Positions 51,913 through 59,497 of a stretch of 64,000 nt of DNA are shown piece after piece. A program made the translations under genes and the position numbers. Source of the stretch: CAYQMF01 sp964418595 (lineage in GTDB: Bacteria; Planctomycetota; UBA1135; UBA2386); contig CAYQMF010000003.1 in NCBI GenBank assembly GCA_964418595.1, positions 62,001 to 126,000 of the forward strand, in the 5' to 3' direction. A model generated the notes under the pieces. That model worked only from the letters and a program-made list of their open reading frames with translations. It did not search any database and had not been told where the DNA came from. Each line of letters begins with the position of its first letter. The first letter of the stretch is position 1.

Positions 51913-53043
51913 ATGGCACGACCCGGCACGACTCGGCGGCGATGGTTGGCGCTCGGTCTCGGCACCGTCTTGGCGTTCCTCGCGGCCGAGATCGCGGTGC
52001 GGCTGCTGCCCGGCAGTGGCAGCGAGATCCAGTCCGGGCGCAGCCCCATGGCGAGCTGGGCGCACGTCGATGCGTTCTGCGCCTACCGCGCGATCCCGGG
52101 GCGCTACCTGAGCCAGCGCAAGACCGTGAACGCCGACGGCTTCCTGTCGACGCCGCCGCTGTCGCGCGCCAAGCCCACGGGCACGCTGCGCATCGCCTTC
52201 CTCGGTGGATCGTCGACCGCCGGCACGGTGCCGTATCTCGGCGACACCGAGACCTGGCCGTGGCTCGTGACCGAGTCGTTGCGACAGGCGTTCCCCGCGC
52301 AGCGCATCGAGTTCCTGAACGCGGCGCTGCCGGGCTACAGCACGTTCGAGTCGTACGGTCGGCTGTGGAGTCGCGTCCGGTTCTTCGCGCCCGACATCGT
52401 CGTCGTCTACCACGGGTGGAACGACATGTACTACTTCGCCGACGCCGCGCGCGTCGCGCGCTGGCGCGTGGGGGACGACGGCGACTGGACCTTCCGGCGG
52501 CCCGATCGCGTCGTCGACCTCGCGTCGCCCGCGGTCCCCGCCTGGGCGGCCTGGTCGCGCCTGCTCAGCGTCGCGTGCCGTGCCTCGGCTCCGCCACCCG
52601 GCGAGGTAGGCCCACTCGAAGCCGCGTCGGCCTCCGGCCTCGCGCCCGACTTCGATCCGGCCGCGGTGGGCGTGTTCCGCCAGAACCTGCAGCTCATGTT
52701 CGCGGCGCAGCAGGTGCTCGGCTTCGAGCTGCACGTGTGCAAGCAGGCGACGCTGATCGTGCCCGGTCTGCCGGAGGCGGCACGCGCGACCTGCGGCTAC
52801 AGCCTGCACGGCTTCGATCACGACGCGCATGTGCGCGCATTCGACGCGGTCTACGGTGCGATCGACGACGTGATGCCGGCCGGGCGCGTCATCGACCTGC
52901 GCCCGCTCTCGGGCAGCACGGTGAACCTCGTCGACCACATCCACCTCTCGGCCGAAGGCGCGCGCAACGTCGCGGCGATCGTGGCGGAGCATCTGCGCCA
53001 GCGGCTCGCGGCGCGCGTCGCCGCGCCAAAGCCCGGCCGCTGA
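51913..53043 (+). CDS. SGNH/GDSL-type hydrolase, membrane-anchored
   Basis: 376 residues. N-terminal anchor (RRWLALGLGTVLAFLAAEI). SGNH blocks: block I Ser in FLGGSSTAG near 98, block III Asn in YHGWNDMYY near 170, block V Asp-x-His in VDHIHLS near 342. Typical of acyl or acetyl esterases acting on carbohydrates or lipids at the cell surface. It follows the respiratory operon by 55 bases and probably is not part of it. Confidence 0.85.
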   Translation: MARPGTTRRRWLALGLGTVLAFLAAEIAVRLLPGSGSEIQSGRSPMASWAHVDAFCAYRAIPGRYLSQRKTVNADGFLSTPPLSRAKPTGTLRIAFLGGSSTAGTVPYLGDTETWPWLVTESLRQAFPAQRIEFLNAALPGYSTFESYGRLWSRVRFFAPDIVVVYHGWNDMYYFADAARVARWRVGDDGDWTFRRPDRVVDLASPAVPAWAAWSRLLSVACRASAPPPGEVGPLEAASASGLAPDFDPAAVGVFRQNLQLMFAAQQVLGFELHVCKQATLIVPGLPEAARATCGYSLHGFDHDAHVRAFDAVYGAIDDVMPAGRVIDLRPLSGSTVNLVDHIHLSAEGARNVAAIVAEHLRQRLAARVAAPKPGR

Positions 53044-53093
53044 CGCGGCAGCGGACGCTTGCGGCTCCGGCCACCGCCCCGTACCAAGTGGGC

Positions 53094-53498
53094 ATGGTTC
53101 TCCTGCGCCCGCGTGTCCTGTGCCGGGTCGTCGCGACCGGCCTGCTCGCCGCGCTCGGCGCGTGCAGCATGTTCGACGACGACAACCGTCGCACCCTCAA
53201 CTGGCTCGACCGAGAACTCACGCCGGACTCGACCGCGGGCAAGGTCGCACTCGCTCCGATCGCGCTGCCGGTCGGCATCGTGGCCTTCGTCGCCGACGCG
53301 GCGGTCGTGCATCCGATCACTTGCCTCGACGATGCGTGGCTGGACACGGTCGATCTGCTGTGGGACGCGGGCGACGAGACCGGCCTGCGGCGCGCGCTGA
53401 TGACGCCGATCTCCGTGCTGGCGACGCCGGTGGTGTTTCTCGGCGATCTGCTCGGTCGCTGGACGTTGCCGCTCTCGCCGCGGGAGGACGACGCATGA
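53094..53498 (+). CDS. Small lipoprotein, paralogue of the next gene
   Basis: 134 residues. Lipobox-like GACS (TGLLAALGACSMF). The core pattern LPVGIVAFVADAAVVHPI then CLDDAW and LLWDAG is shared with the following gene (LPLTVPVGLGAIVLDTLVVHPV, VMDDAWDDA), so the two are tandem paralogues. Function unknown. Stop and next start overlap as ATGA. Confidence 0.78.
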   Translation: MVLLRPRVLCRVVATGLLAALGACSMFDDDNRRTLNWLDRELTPDSTAGKVALAPIALPVGIVAFVADAAVVHPITCLDDAWLDTVDLLWDAGDETGLRRALMTPISVLATPVVFLGDLLGRWTLPLSPREDDA

Positions 53499-54271
53499 GG
53501 CGCGTGTTGCTGGCCTTGCTGTGCGTCACCGGCGGCTGCGCCTGGACGGAGCGCGAGAACCGTCCGCTGTGGAACGCCTTCGAAGACAACCTCGTGCCCG
53601 GAAGCGAGGCTGCGTTCTGGGCGACGCTGCCGCTCACCGTGCCGGTGGGACTCGGCGCGATCGTCCTCGACACGCTCGTGGTGCACCCGGTCCAGGTGAT
53701 GGACGATGCGTGGGACGACGCAGCGTGGCTGTGGCGCGACGGCCGTCCCGACTTCGCCGGGCGCTACTACAGCGAACTCGCATTCCTGCCGGTGCGCGCG
53801 GCGGTGACGCCGATCACCTTCGCCGGGTCGTTCCTCGGCCGCAGCATGTTCGCGGTGTCGCCGGAACAGTCGAGCGAGGAACGTGCGGAGGCCGCGCGCC
53901 AGCGCGAGACCAAGGCCCTCGACGAGATGCGGGCCTGGATCGTGGCGCTGGAGGCGGGCCAGGTGCGTCGGTTCCACGGGCGTCGTCCGCACGAGGGCGT
54001 GGAGACCTTGGCCCCCGACTTCGCCCGCGCGTTGGCCAGCGTCGACGCGCTCGCGCGGCTCGAGCTGTACTGGGTCGCTGCTTCGCTGCCGGCGTCGGCG
54101 GGGGTGGTGGATGTGCGGCAGGGTCTGCGCGATCCGGACCCGATCGTGCGCTTCGAAGTGCTCGAGTGGCTCAGCCCGCGGGCGGAGGTCGCGCCCCAGC
54201 TCATCGAGCGGCTGCGTGACGATCCCGTCGAGGCGGTGCGCCTGCGGGCGCGCGCGCGCTGGCCCGACTAG
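53495..54271 (+). CDS. Lipoprotein, paralogue of the previous gene with extra C-terminal domain
   Basis: 258 residues. Lipobox TGGC (LALLCVTGGCAW). After the shared VVHP / DDAWD core (residues about 30-125) comes a charged helix (EERAEAARQRETKALDEMRA) and a C-terminal part with ASLPASAGVVDVRQGLRDPDP and LIERLRDDPVEAV that looks like two HEAT-type helices. The last 20 bases (GGCGCGCTGGCCCGACTAG) recur at 57048 onward. Unknown function. Confidence 0.78.
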   Translation: MRRVLLALLCVTGGCAWTERENRPLWNAFEDNLVPGSEAAFWATLPLTVPVGLGAIVLDTLVVHPVQVMDDAWDDAAWLWRDGRPDFAGRYYSELAFLPVRAAVTPITFAGSFLGRSMFAVSPEQSSEERAEAARQRETKALDEMRAWIVALEAGQVRRFHGRRPHEGVETLAPDFARALASVDALARLELYWVAASLPASAGVVDVRQGLRDPDPIVRFEVLEWLSPRAEVAPQLIERLRDDPVEAVRLRARARWPD

Positions 54272-54285
54272 CGCGCCGCTGCGGC
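54252..54285. repeat. 34-bp direct repeat, left copy (right copy 57048-57081)
   Basis: The two copies differ at one base (C at 54274, A at 57070). The left copy covers the lipoprotein gene end including its TAG; the right copy carries the same gene tail without the gene and ends exactly at the stop codon of the uridylyltransferase gene. They bracket the 2.8-kb segment with the RCC1-repeat gene. Confidence 0.9.
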
Positions 54286-54368
54286 GCGTCAGCGATCAAC
54301 CGCTGGACTTGGACGACACGCGTCGCCGACCTTCTTGTCCACGTGGTACCAGCCGAGTTCGAAGTCGT
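54286..54368 (-). pseudogene. Decayed fragment of the uridylyltransferase gene
   Basis: The stretch from about 54300 to 54367 aligns with 57222-57289 inside the 3-prime part of the intact gene, with 9 mismatches in 68 bases by my count (for example CGTCGCCGACCTTCTT is identical in both). The intervening 130 bases of the intact gene are missing here. Reading frame not kept. A short run of GTCGAA repeats follows at 54358-54378. Confidence 0.82.
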
Positions 54369-54485
54369 CGAAGTCGTCGAAATCGCAGAGGGGGCTGCGT
54401 CCCTGGGAACAACGGCGATGCTCTTGCCCCTCGGGTCGTGGCACGTCGCCGGGGCCCGGAGTCTTCACCAGGAGGCGTTGCGCAT

Positions 54486-54872
54486 GGCAATCGTCGCGGC
54501 TCGCACCTGCACGTGCTCTCCGGGGCGTCCGGCCAGCTCACCGATCCGCTGGCCGGGGCAGGGATCCTGGTGGGGGAGGCCGACAACGACGACTTCCTCG
54601 GGTCCGGCGTCTGTGGGATCGCGGTGGCCGACCTGCCCACGACGCCGCCGATCGCAAAAACGATCCTCGTGGCGACGTTGAACGGTGAGCTGGTCGTGTT
54701 CCAGCAGACCAACGGCGTGGTCAATCCCAACCCGCTGTTCCGAACTGTCGTGGCCGGCGGGATCGGGGCGTTCAACTCGATCGTCGTCGCGGACCTGGAG
54801 CCGGATCCGGCGTCGAAGCCGGAGGTCTACATCGCGGGCTCGTCGGGGCTGCGGAGGTTCGACTTCCCATGA
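54486..54872 (+). pseudogene. C-terminal fragment of an FG-GAP / repeat secreted protein
   Basis: About 128 codons with protein-like sequence (RGSHLHVLSGASGQLTDPL, GIAVADLPTTPP, ILVATLNGELVVFQQ, AFNSIVVADLEPDP, VYIAGSSGLRRFDFP) ending in TGA at 54870-54872. This is the end of a VCBS/FG-GAP-type propeller gene; no start, signal peptide or first blades exist upstream. Bases 54369-54485 between this and the fragment before it show nothing recognisable. Confidence 0.7.
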
Positions 54873-54882
54873 GGCCCTCGCG

Positions 54883-57039
54883 ATGTGGATTGGTGTGGCG
54901 CGCCTCTTCATGGGGTCGTGTGTCGCCCTGGCGAGCATTGGGCTGAGTGCGCAGCGCCGGGCCCCGGAGCGGATCGTGTCCTGGGGGGAGCGGGTCGTCG
55001 ACAGCAGGCTACGAGAGCACTCCTACGTAGCGGTCGCGGCCGGTGCGACTCACGCATTGGCTTTGCGGCCAGATGGTTCGGGCGTTGCCTGGGGCTTCAA
55101 CCTGGGCGGCCAGTGCTTCGTGCCGACACCGCCTGCGGGCCAGCGTTACGTGCAGATCAATGCTGGCCATCACCACAACGCGGCGCTGCGCAGCGACGGC
55201 ACCGTCGTGGCCTGGGGTTGGAACCTCGGAGGTCAGTGTGACGTGCCCGCCGCCCCAGTGGGCTTGAGCTACACCAACGTGTCTGGCGGCTTTCGACACA
55301 CAGTGGCGCGTCTCAGTGATGGTTCGGCAGTGGGTTGGGGCGCGAACCACGTTCGTCAGGCCACGATCCCGCCGCTGCCCGCCGGCATGACATATCTCGA
55401 TGTCCAGGCGGGCTTCGACTTCACGGTCGCGCTCCGCAGCGACGGCACGGTACTTGCCTGGGGAGATCCGACCTGGGGAAAGACCGTGGTGCCCACCCTG
55501 CCTCCGGGGTTGACCTACGTCCAGATCGCGGCGCGCTATCACCACGTGCTGGCGCGTCGGAGTGACGGCTCCGTGGTGGGCTGGGGCTGGAACTCCGGGG
55601 GTCAGTGCGTGCCACCAGCGCTGCCACCGGGCCAGACCTGGGTCGACATCCAGACGGGCGGGATCCACAGCCTCGGCCGGCGGAGCGATGGAACGCTGGT
55701 GGCGTGGGGACGGATCGATGAGGGGCAGTGCAACATCCCGTCACTGCCGTCGGGGATGACCTACACGGGATTCTCGGCGGGTGATCGGTACACGGCCGTG
55801 GTGCGCAGTGATGGGGCGGTCCTGTGCTTCGGCGCCAGCGACCGCTTCCAATGCAACGTGCCCGAACTGCCGGTTGGCCTGGAGTACGTCGACTTGGCCG
55901 CGGGCGCCCTGCACGCGCTGGCCCGTCGCAGTGACGGCACGTTGGTCGCATGGGGCAGCAACACGGGTGGCCAATGCAACGTGCCGGCCGGAGCCTTCGT
56001 GGAGATCGCGGCGGGCAGCTACTTCTCGATGGCCCGCCGCGCCGACGGGACCGTCCTGGCCTGGGGCGAGAACATCTCCGGGCAGTGCAACGTGCCCGTG
56101 CTGAGCGCGGGCGTGAGCTACGTTCAGATCGCCGCGTCCTGGCAGCAGGCGGGCGCGATCCTCAGCGACGGCACGGCGATCATCTGGGGTGGCGGGAGGC
56201 AGCCGCTGATCTACCGGCCGCGCGTCGGTCTGCGCTATGTCCAGGTCTCGGTCCTGGACTTCGCCGGGTTCGAGCTGCTGCTGAGCGACGGCACGGTCGA
56301 CTTCAGCGCACCGAGACTGCCCGCGGGCAAGCGCTACACGAGCCTCGCGGCCGGGTCGGTGCATTCCCTCGGGCTGGTCAACGACGGCACGGCGGTGGCG
56401 TGGGGCGACAACACTTCGGGCCAGGGCAACGTGCCACTCCTGCCGCCGGGCCTGTCGTACGTCGAGTTGTGTGGCGGCAAGGCCCACAGCGCGGCTCGCC
56501 GGAGCGATGGCACCGTGGTCGTATGGGGCGACAACACACGCTGCCAGCACGGAGTGCCGGCGCTCGAACCCGGTATGACGTTCGTGGAGATCGCTGCCGG
56601 TGATCGCGGCGACTTCACGATCGCGCGCTTCGCGCCCGGTGGCTTCTCGTGGTCCGGCGAGGGCTGCCCCGGCAACGGCGGGAGCACCCGCCTGCGCGCG
56701 CCGACGTTGCCGCGTGTGGGCACGACCGTCGACGTCGTGCTCGACCCACCGCCGGCGAGCGGCGCGGCGATGCTGCTCGGCGGCAGCAACACGACCTCGC
56801 CGTTCGGCCCGCTGCCGTTCGACCTGGGCTTCCTGGGCATGCCGGCGTGTCCGCTGCGGGTGAGCCCCGACCTCGTCTTCCCGGTCCTCGGCACGCCGCC
56901 GCGCGCGACGCTGTCGCTGCCCCCGGACCCGGCGCTCGGCGGCCTGCGCTTCCACATGCAGGCGTTCGTCGTCGACCCCGGGGTCAACACCCTCGGGGCC
57001 GTGCTCTCCGACGCGGCGACGGCGGTCGTGGGGATGTGA
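54883..57039 (+). CDS. Secreted RCC1-repeat protein with C-terminal beta domain
   Basis: 718 residues. Signal peptide MWIGVARLFMGSCVALASIGLSAQ. Residues about 30-580 hold around a dozen repeats of some 42 residues with the core LRSDGTVVAWGxNxxGQCxVP, the bacterial RCC1-type propeller motif, probably forming one or two seven-bladed propellers. The last 125 residues (CPGNGGSTRLRAP to VLSDAATAVVGM) are the shared beta domain. RCC1-like secreted proteins are often surface binding proteins. The gene lies inside a segment flanked by a 34-bp direct repeat. Confidence 0.88.
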   Translation: MWIGVARLFMGSCVALASIGLSAQRRAPERIVSWGERVVDSRLREHSYVAVAAGATHALALRPDGSGVAWGFNLGGQCFVPTPPAGQRYVQINAGHHHNAALRSDGTVVAWGWNLGGQCDVPAAPVGLSYTNVSGGFRHTVARLSDGSAVGWGANHVRQATIPPLPAGMTYLDVQAGFDFTVALRSDGTVLAWGDPTWGKTVVPTLPPGLTYVQIAARYHHVLARRSDGSVVGWGWNSGGQCVPPALPPGQTWVDIQTGGIHSLGRRSDGTLVAWGRIDEGQCNIPSLPSGMTYTGFSAGDRYTAVVRSDGAVLCFGASDRFQCNVPELPVGLEYVDLAAGALHALARRSDGTLVAWGSNTGGQCNVPAGAFVEIAAGSYFSMARRADGTVLAWGENISGQCNVPVLSAGVSYVQIAASWQQAGAILSDGTAIIWGGGRQPLIYRPRVGLRYVQVSVLDFAGFELLLSDGTVDFSAPRLPAGKRYTSLAAGSVHSLGLVNDGTAVAWGDNTSGQGNVPLLPPGLSYVELCGGKAHSAARRSDGTVVVWGDNTRCQHGVPALEPGMTFVEIAAGDRGDFTIARFAPGGFSWSGEGCPGNGGSTRLRAPTLPRVGTTVDVVLDPPPASGAAMLLGGSNTTSPFGPLPFDLGFLGMPACPLRVSPDLVFPVLGTPPRATLSLPPDPALGGLRFHMQAFVVDPGVNTLGAVLSDAATAVVGM

Positions 57040-57081
57040 GAGGGGTGGCGCGCTGGCCCGACTAGCGCGACGCTGCGGCGC

Positions 57082-58188
57082 TCACCGATACAGGTCGGCG
57101 ATCTCCTCGCGCGCCGCGACCAGATCGTCGGGGGTCTTCACCGGCAGGAAGCGGTTCTCCGGGCCGGTGCGCTTGACCTTCACGAACTGCGAACGCAGTT
57201 CGCGTGTCAGTTCGCCGATCAGCCGCTCGACCTGCACCACGCGCGCGTCGCCGACCTTCTTCTCGACGTAGTACCAGCCGAGGTCGAAGTCGCGGTCGAG
57301 GGCGCGGGCGTCGAAGTGGAAGGTGTTGGCGTTGAACACGTCGACGATGTCGGGATCGAAGCCGGCCGGGTAGCGGATCTGCTCGACGAGCTGCAGGCGG
57401 CCATCGTGCAGGTAGGGCGAGCCGCCCACGTCGCCCGGCCACTTCGGCGCGACCTCGACCGTGGCCTGGACCCGCGCGAGCGTGTGCAGGCCGACCATCA
57501 GCGGACTGATGCGCGCGCCGAGGTTGTCGACGTTGGAGACGAACAGGGTCTTGCCGCCGTTGGCGAGGAAGCGGGCGAGCGCGCCGCTGTGGCGCATCGC
57601 CGGCGCGAAGTCGCCGTGCCCCGTGCCGTACGGCGAGATCGCGCCCTCGTCGTCGTGGAACACCTCGCCGTCCGGCAGCAGGCGCGGCGCCACGAACTGG
57701 TTGAAGTGGTGGACCTGATCGGCGGCGAGGCCGAAGTTGTCGTGCTCCGCGAAGTGGGCGCGGGTGGCTTCGTCGGTGGCGAAGCTGTTCATGAGGAAGA
57801 ACTGCACCGTGCCTTCGCACGCGAGCTGCGCGCGCGCGACGTCCGCGGCGCGCAGCGCCAGGAACGACCGACCCGGGAGCGCTTCGACGATGCCCTTCAC
57901 CACGCCGCCGAAGCGCGTGGCCATCCCGCCGTTGAGCACGACGACGCCCAGCTCCCCGCGCCGGATCACATCCTCGCCCGCCACGGTGGCCGCGATCGCG
58001 TCCGCGCTGCCGCGTGAGGGCAGACTCTTGATGTCGCCGGGCGCGGGCGCGTGCAGGTCGCCCTCGATGCAGTTCTTCTCCTTCGCGAGCCAGCCCTCGC
58101 GCAGCCCCTTGCGCCAGTGCTCGAAGAGCAGCTCGTCGAAGCCGTAGCGGTGCAGGAACTGGAGGTGTTCGGCAGTGAGGGCGGGCAC
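57082..58188 (-). CDS. UDPGP-type uridylyltransferase (UTP-glucose/GlcNAc-1-P)
   Basis: About 368 residues from GTG 58188; the frame is open to 58497 but upstream codons are Arg-rich and not protein-like. Nucleotide-binding loop VVVLNGGMATRFGG near residue 85 (the family usually has NGGxGTxxG), then KGIVEALPGRSFLALR, FFLMNSFATDE, VAPRLLPDGEVFHDDEG, GHGDFAPAM and LFVSNVDNLGARI near 240, as in UDPGP proteins. It makes a UDP-sugar from UTP and a sugar 1-phosphate; which sugar is not clear. A decayed part of its 3-prime end lies at 54286-54368. Confidence 0.83.
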   Translation of the reverse strand: MPALTAEHLQFLHRYGFDELLFEHWRKGLREGWLAKEKNCIEGDLHAPAPGDIKSLPSRGSADAIAATVAGEDVIRRGELGVVVLNGGMATRFGGVVKGIVEALPGRSFLALRAADVARAQLACEGTVQFFLMNSFATDEATRAHFAEHDNFGLAADQVHHFNQFVAPRLLPDGEVFHDDEGAISPYGTGHGDFAPAMRHSGALARFLANGGKTLFVSNVDNLGARISPLMVGLHTLARVQATVEVAPKWPGDVGGSPYLHDGRLQLVEQIRYPAGFDPDIVDVFNANTFHFDARALDRDFDLGWYYVEKKVGDARVVQVERLIGELTRELRSQFVKVKRTGPENRFLPVKTPDDLVAAREEIADLYR

Positions 58189-58479
58189 GGGCGCGGCGGG
58201 AGGAGCGGCAGGACGAAGGGAGGGAGCGGAGACAATGCCGTGCGCGCCGGCAAAACGCGAGCGAGCACCCCTGGGTCCGCTGCGAGCGCGCGGGGGGCGA
58301 CGTCGACGGGCGCCTCCGCGGCGCCCTCGAACGGCGTCGCGCGGGGGCGTGCGTACGTCGTCGGCTCCCTGGCCTTGCACCTGGTCGTCGGCTGGAATGT
58401 GCCTACCGGCGTCGGCTCGCGTAGAGCTGCCGGGCCCCACCCGCACTGGCGTCGCGCGCGCCAGGCCTGCACGAACCAC

Positions 58480-59454
58480 ATGGATGTCGTCGTTCACTGG
58501 CTCGGCCTCGATCAGTTCCTGGCGATGGACCTTCTCGTCGTCCTCGTGCTCGTGGTCCTCGAAGGGCTCCTGTCATGCGACAACGCCGTCGTGCTGGCGT
58601 TGCTGGTCAAGGACCTGCCGGATGGCCAACGCGGCAAGGCGCTGCGCTACGGCATCCTCGGTGCCTACGTGTTCCGCATCGTGGCGCTGGCGTTCGCCAC
58701 CTGGATCATGAGCAAGTGGTACCTCAAGGTCGCTGGCGGCGCCTACCTCGTGTGGATCGCGTGGCGCCACTTCCGGCGGCACGAGGACGAGCAGCCGTCG
58801 GGCCGCGCGCTGCGGAGCATGTTCGGACTCAGCGCATTCTGGAGCACGGTCGTCGCCGTCGAGCTGACCGACATCGTGTTCTCCGTCGACTCGATCGCCG
58901 TGGCGGTGGCCATGTCGGACAAGCTGTGGGTGCTGATCACCGGCGCTCTCATGGGCATCCTCGCCATGCGCTTCGCCGCGCAGGGGTTCGTCAAGCTGTT
59001 GCAGCGGTTCCCTCGCCTTGTCAACGCGGCGTTCGTCGCGGTGGCGTTCATCGGTGCCAAGCTGATGCTCGAGTTCCCGGTGGACGTGGCTGGCAGCACG
59101 CGTCCGTTCCCGCCGGGGGCGAGCTACGCGTCGGCCGACGAGTACATCGCGCTCGCCGAGCGCCACGCGCTGCCCCTGCTGCACGTCGACCACGTGATCA
59201 CGGTGAACCTCGCGGCGCCGCCTGAGCCAGACCGCGCGATCCTCGAACAGGGACTCGCACGGCGGCAGCCTGAACCGGCGCCGACGCGCCTCGCCCCGCA
59301 GGAGACCGTCGCCCGCGAGTTCCGACGCGCGGAGTCGAAGTGGAACCTGCACCACCGCCCGTTCGTGGAGATCGAAGGCTGGGTCTCCAGCATCGTCGTG
59401 CTCGTCATCTTCGCGTTCGGCTTCGCTCGGGGACCGACGCGACCGGAGGCTTGA
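58480..59454 (+). CDS. TerC family membrane protein
   Basis: 324 residues, about seven to nine hydrophobic segments. Family motifs: LEGLLSCDNAVVLALLVKDLP near 28 (the Asp-Asn pair in helix 2) and VAVELTDIVFSVDSIAVAVAMS near 125 (the VELxDxxFSxDSI motif). TerC/Alx-type proteins export manganese or calcium or help metal loading of exported proteins. The C-terminal 120 residues include a soluble insert before the last span. ATG 58480 was chosen; bases 58189-58479 upstream hold no recognisable gene. Confidence 0.9.
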   Translation: MDVVVHWLGLDQFLAMDLLVVLVLVVLEGLLSCDNAVVLALLVKDLPDGQRGKALRYGILGAYVFRIVALAFATWIMSKWYLKVAGGAYLVWIAWRHFRRHEDEQPSGRALRSMFGLSAFWSTVVAVELTDIVFSVDSIAVAVAMSDKLWVLITGALMGILAMRFAAQGFVKLLQRFPRLVNAAFVAVAFIGAKLMLEFPVDVAGSTRPFPPGASYASADEYIALAERHALPLLHVDHVITVNLAAPPEPDRAILEQGLARRQPEPAPTRLAPQETVAREFRRAESKWNLHHRPFVEIEGWVSSIVVLVIFAFGFARGPTRPEA

Positions 59455-59497
59455 CACGCAACGAGAGGGAAGGTGCCTGCTTCTCGCGGATGGCTCC

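Noticed and set aside
54358..54378. GTCGAA triplet-compatible microsatellite
   Set aside because: Only about three units inside a decayed fragment; no gene start is affected.
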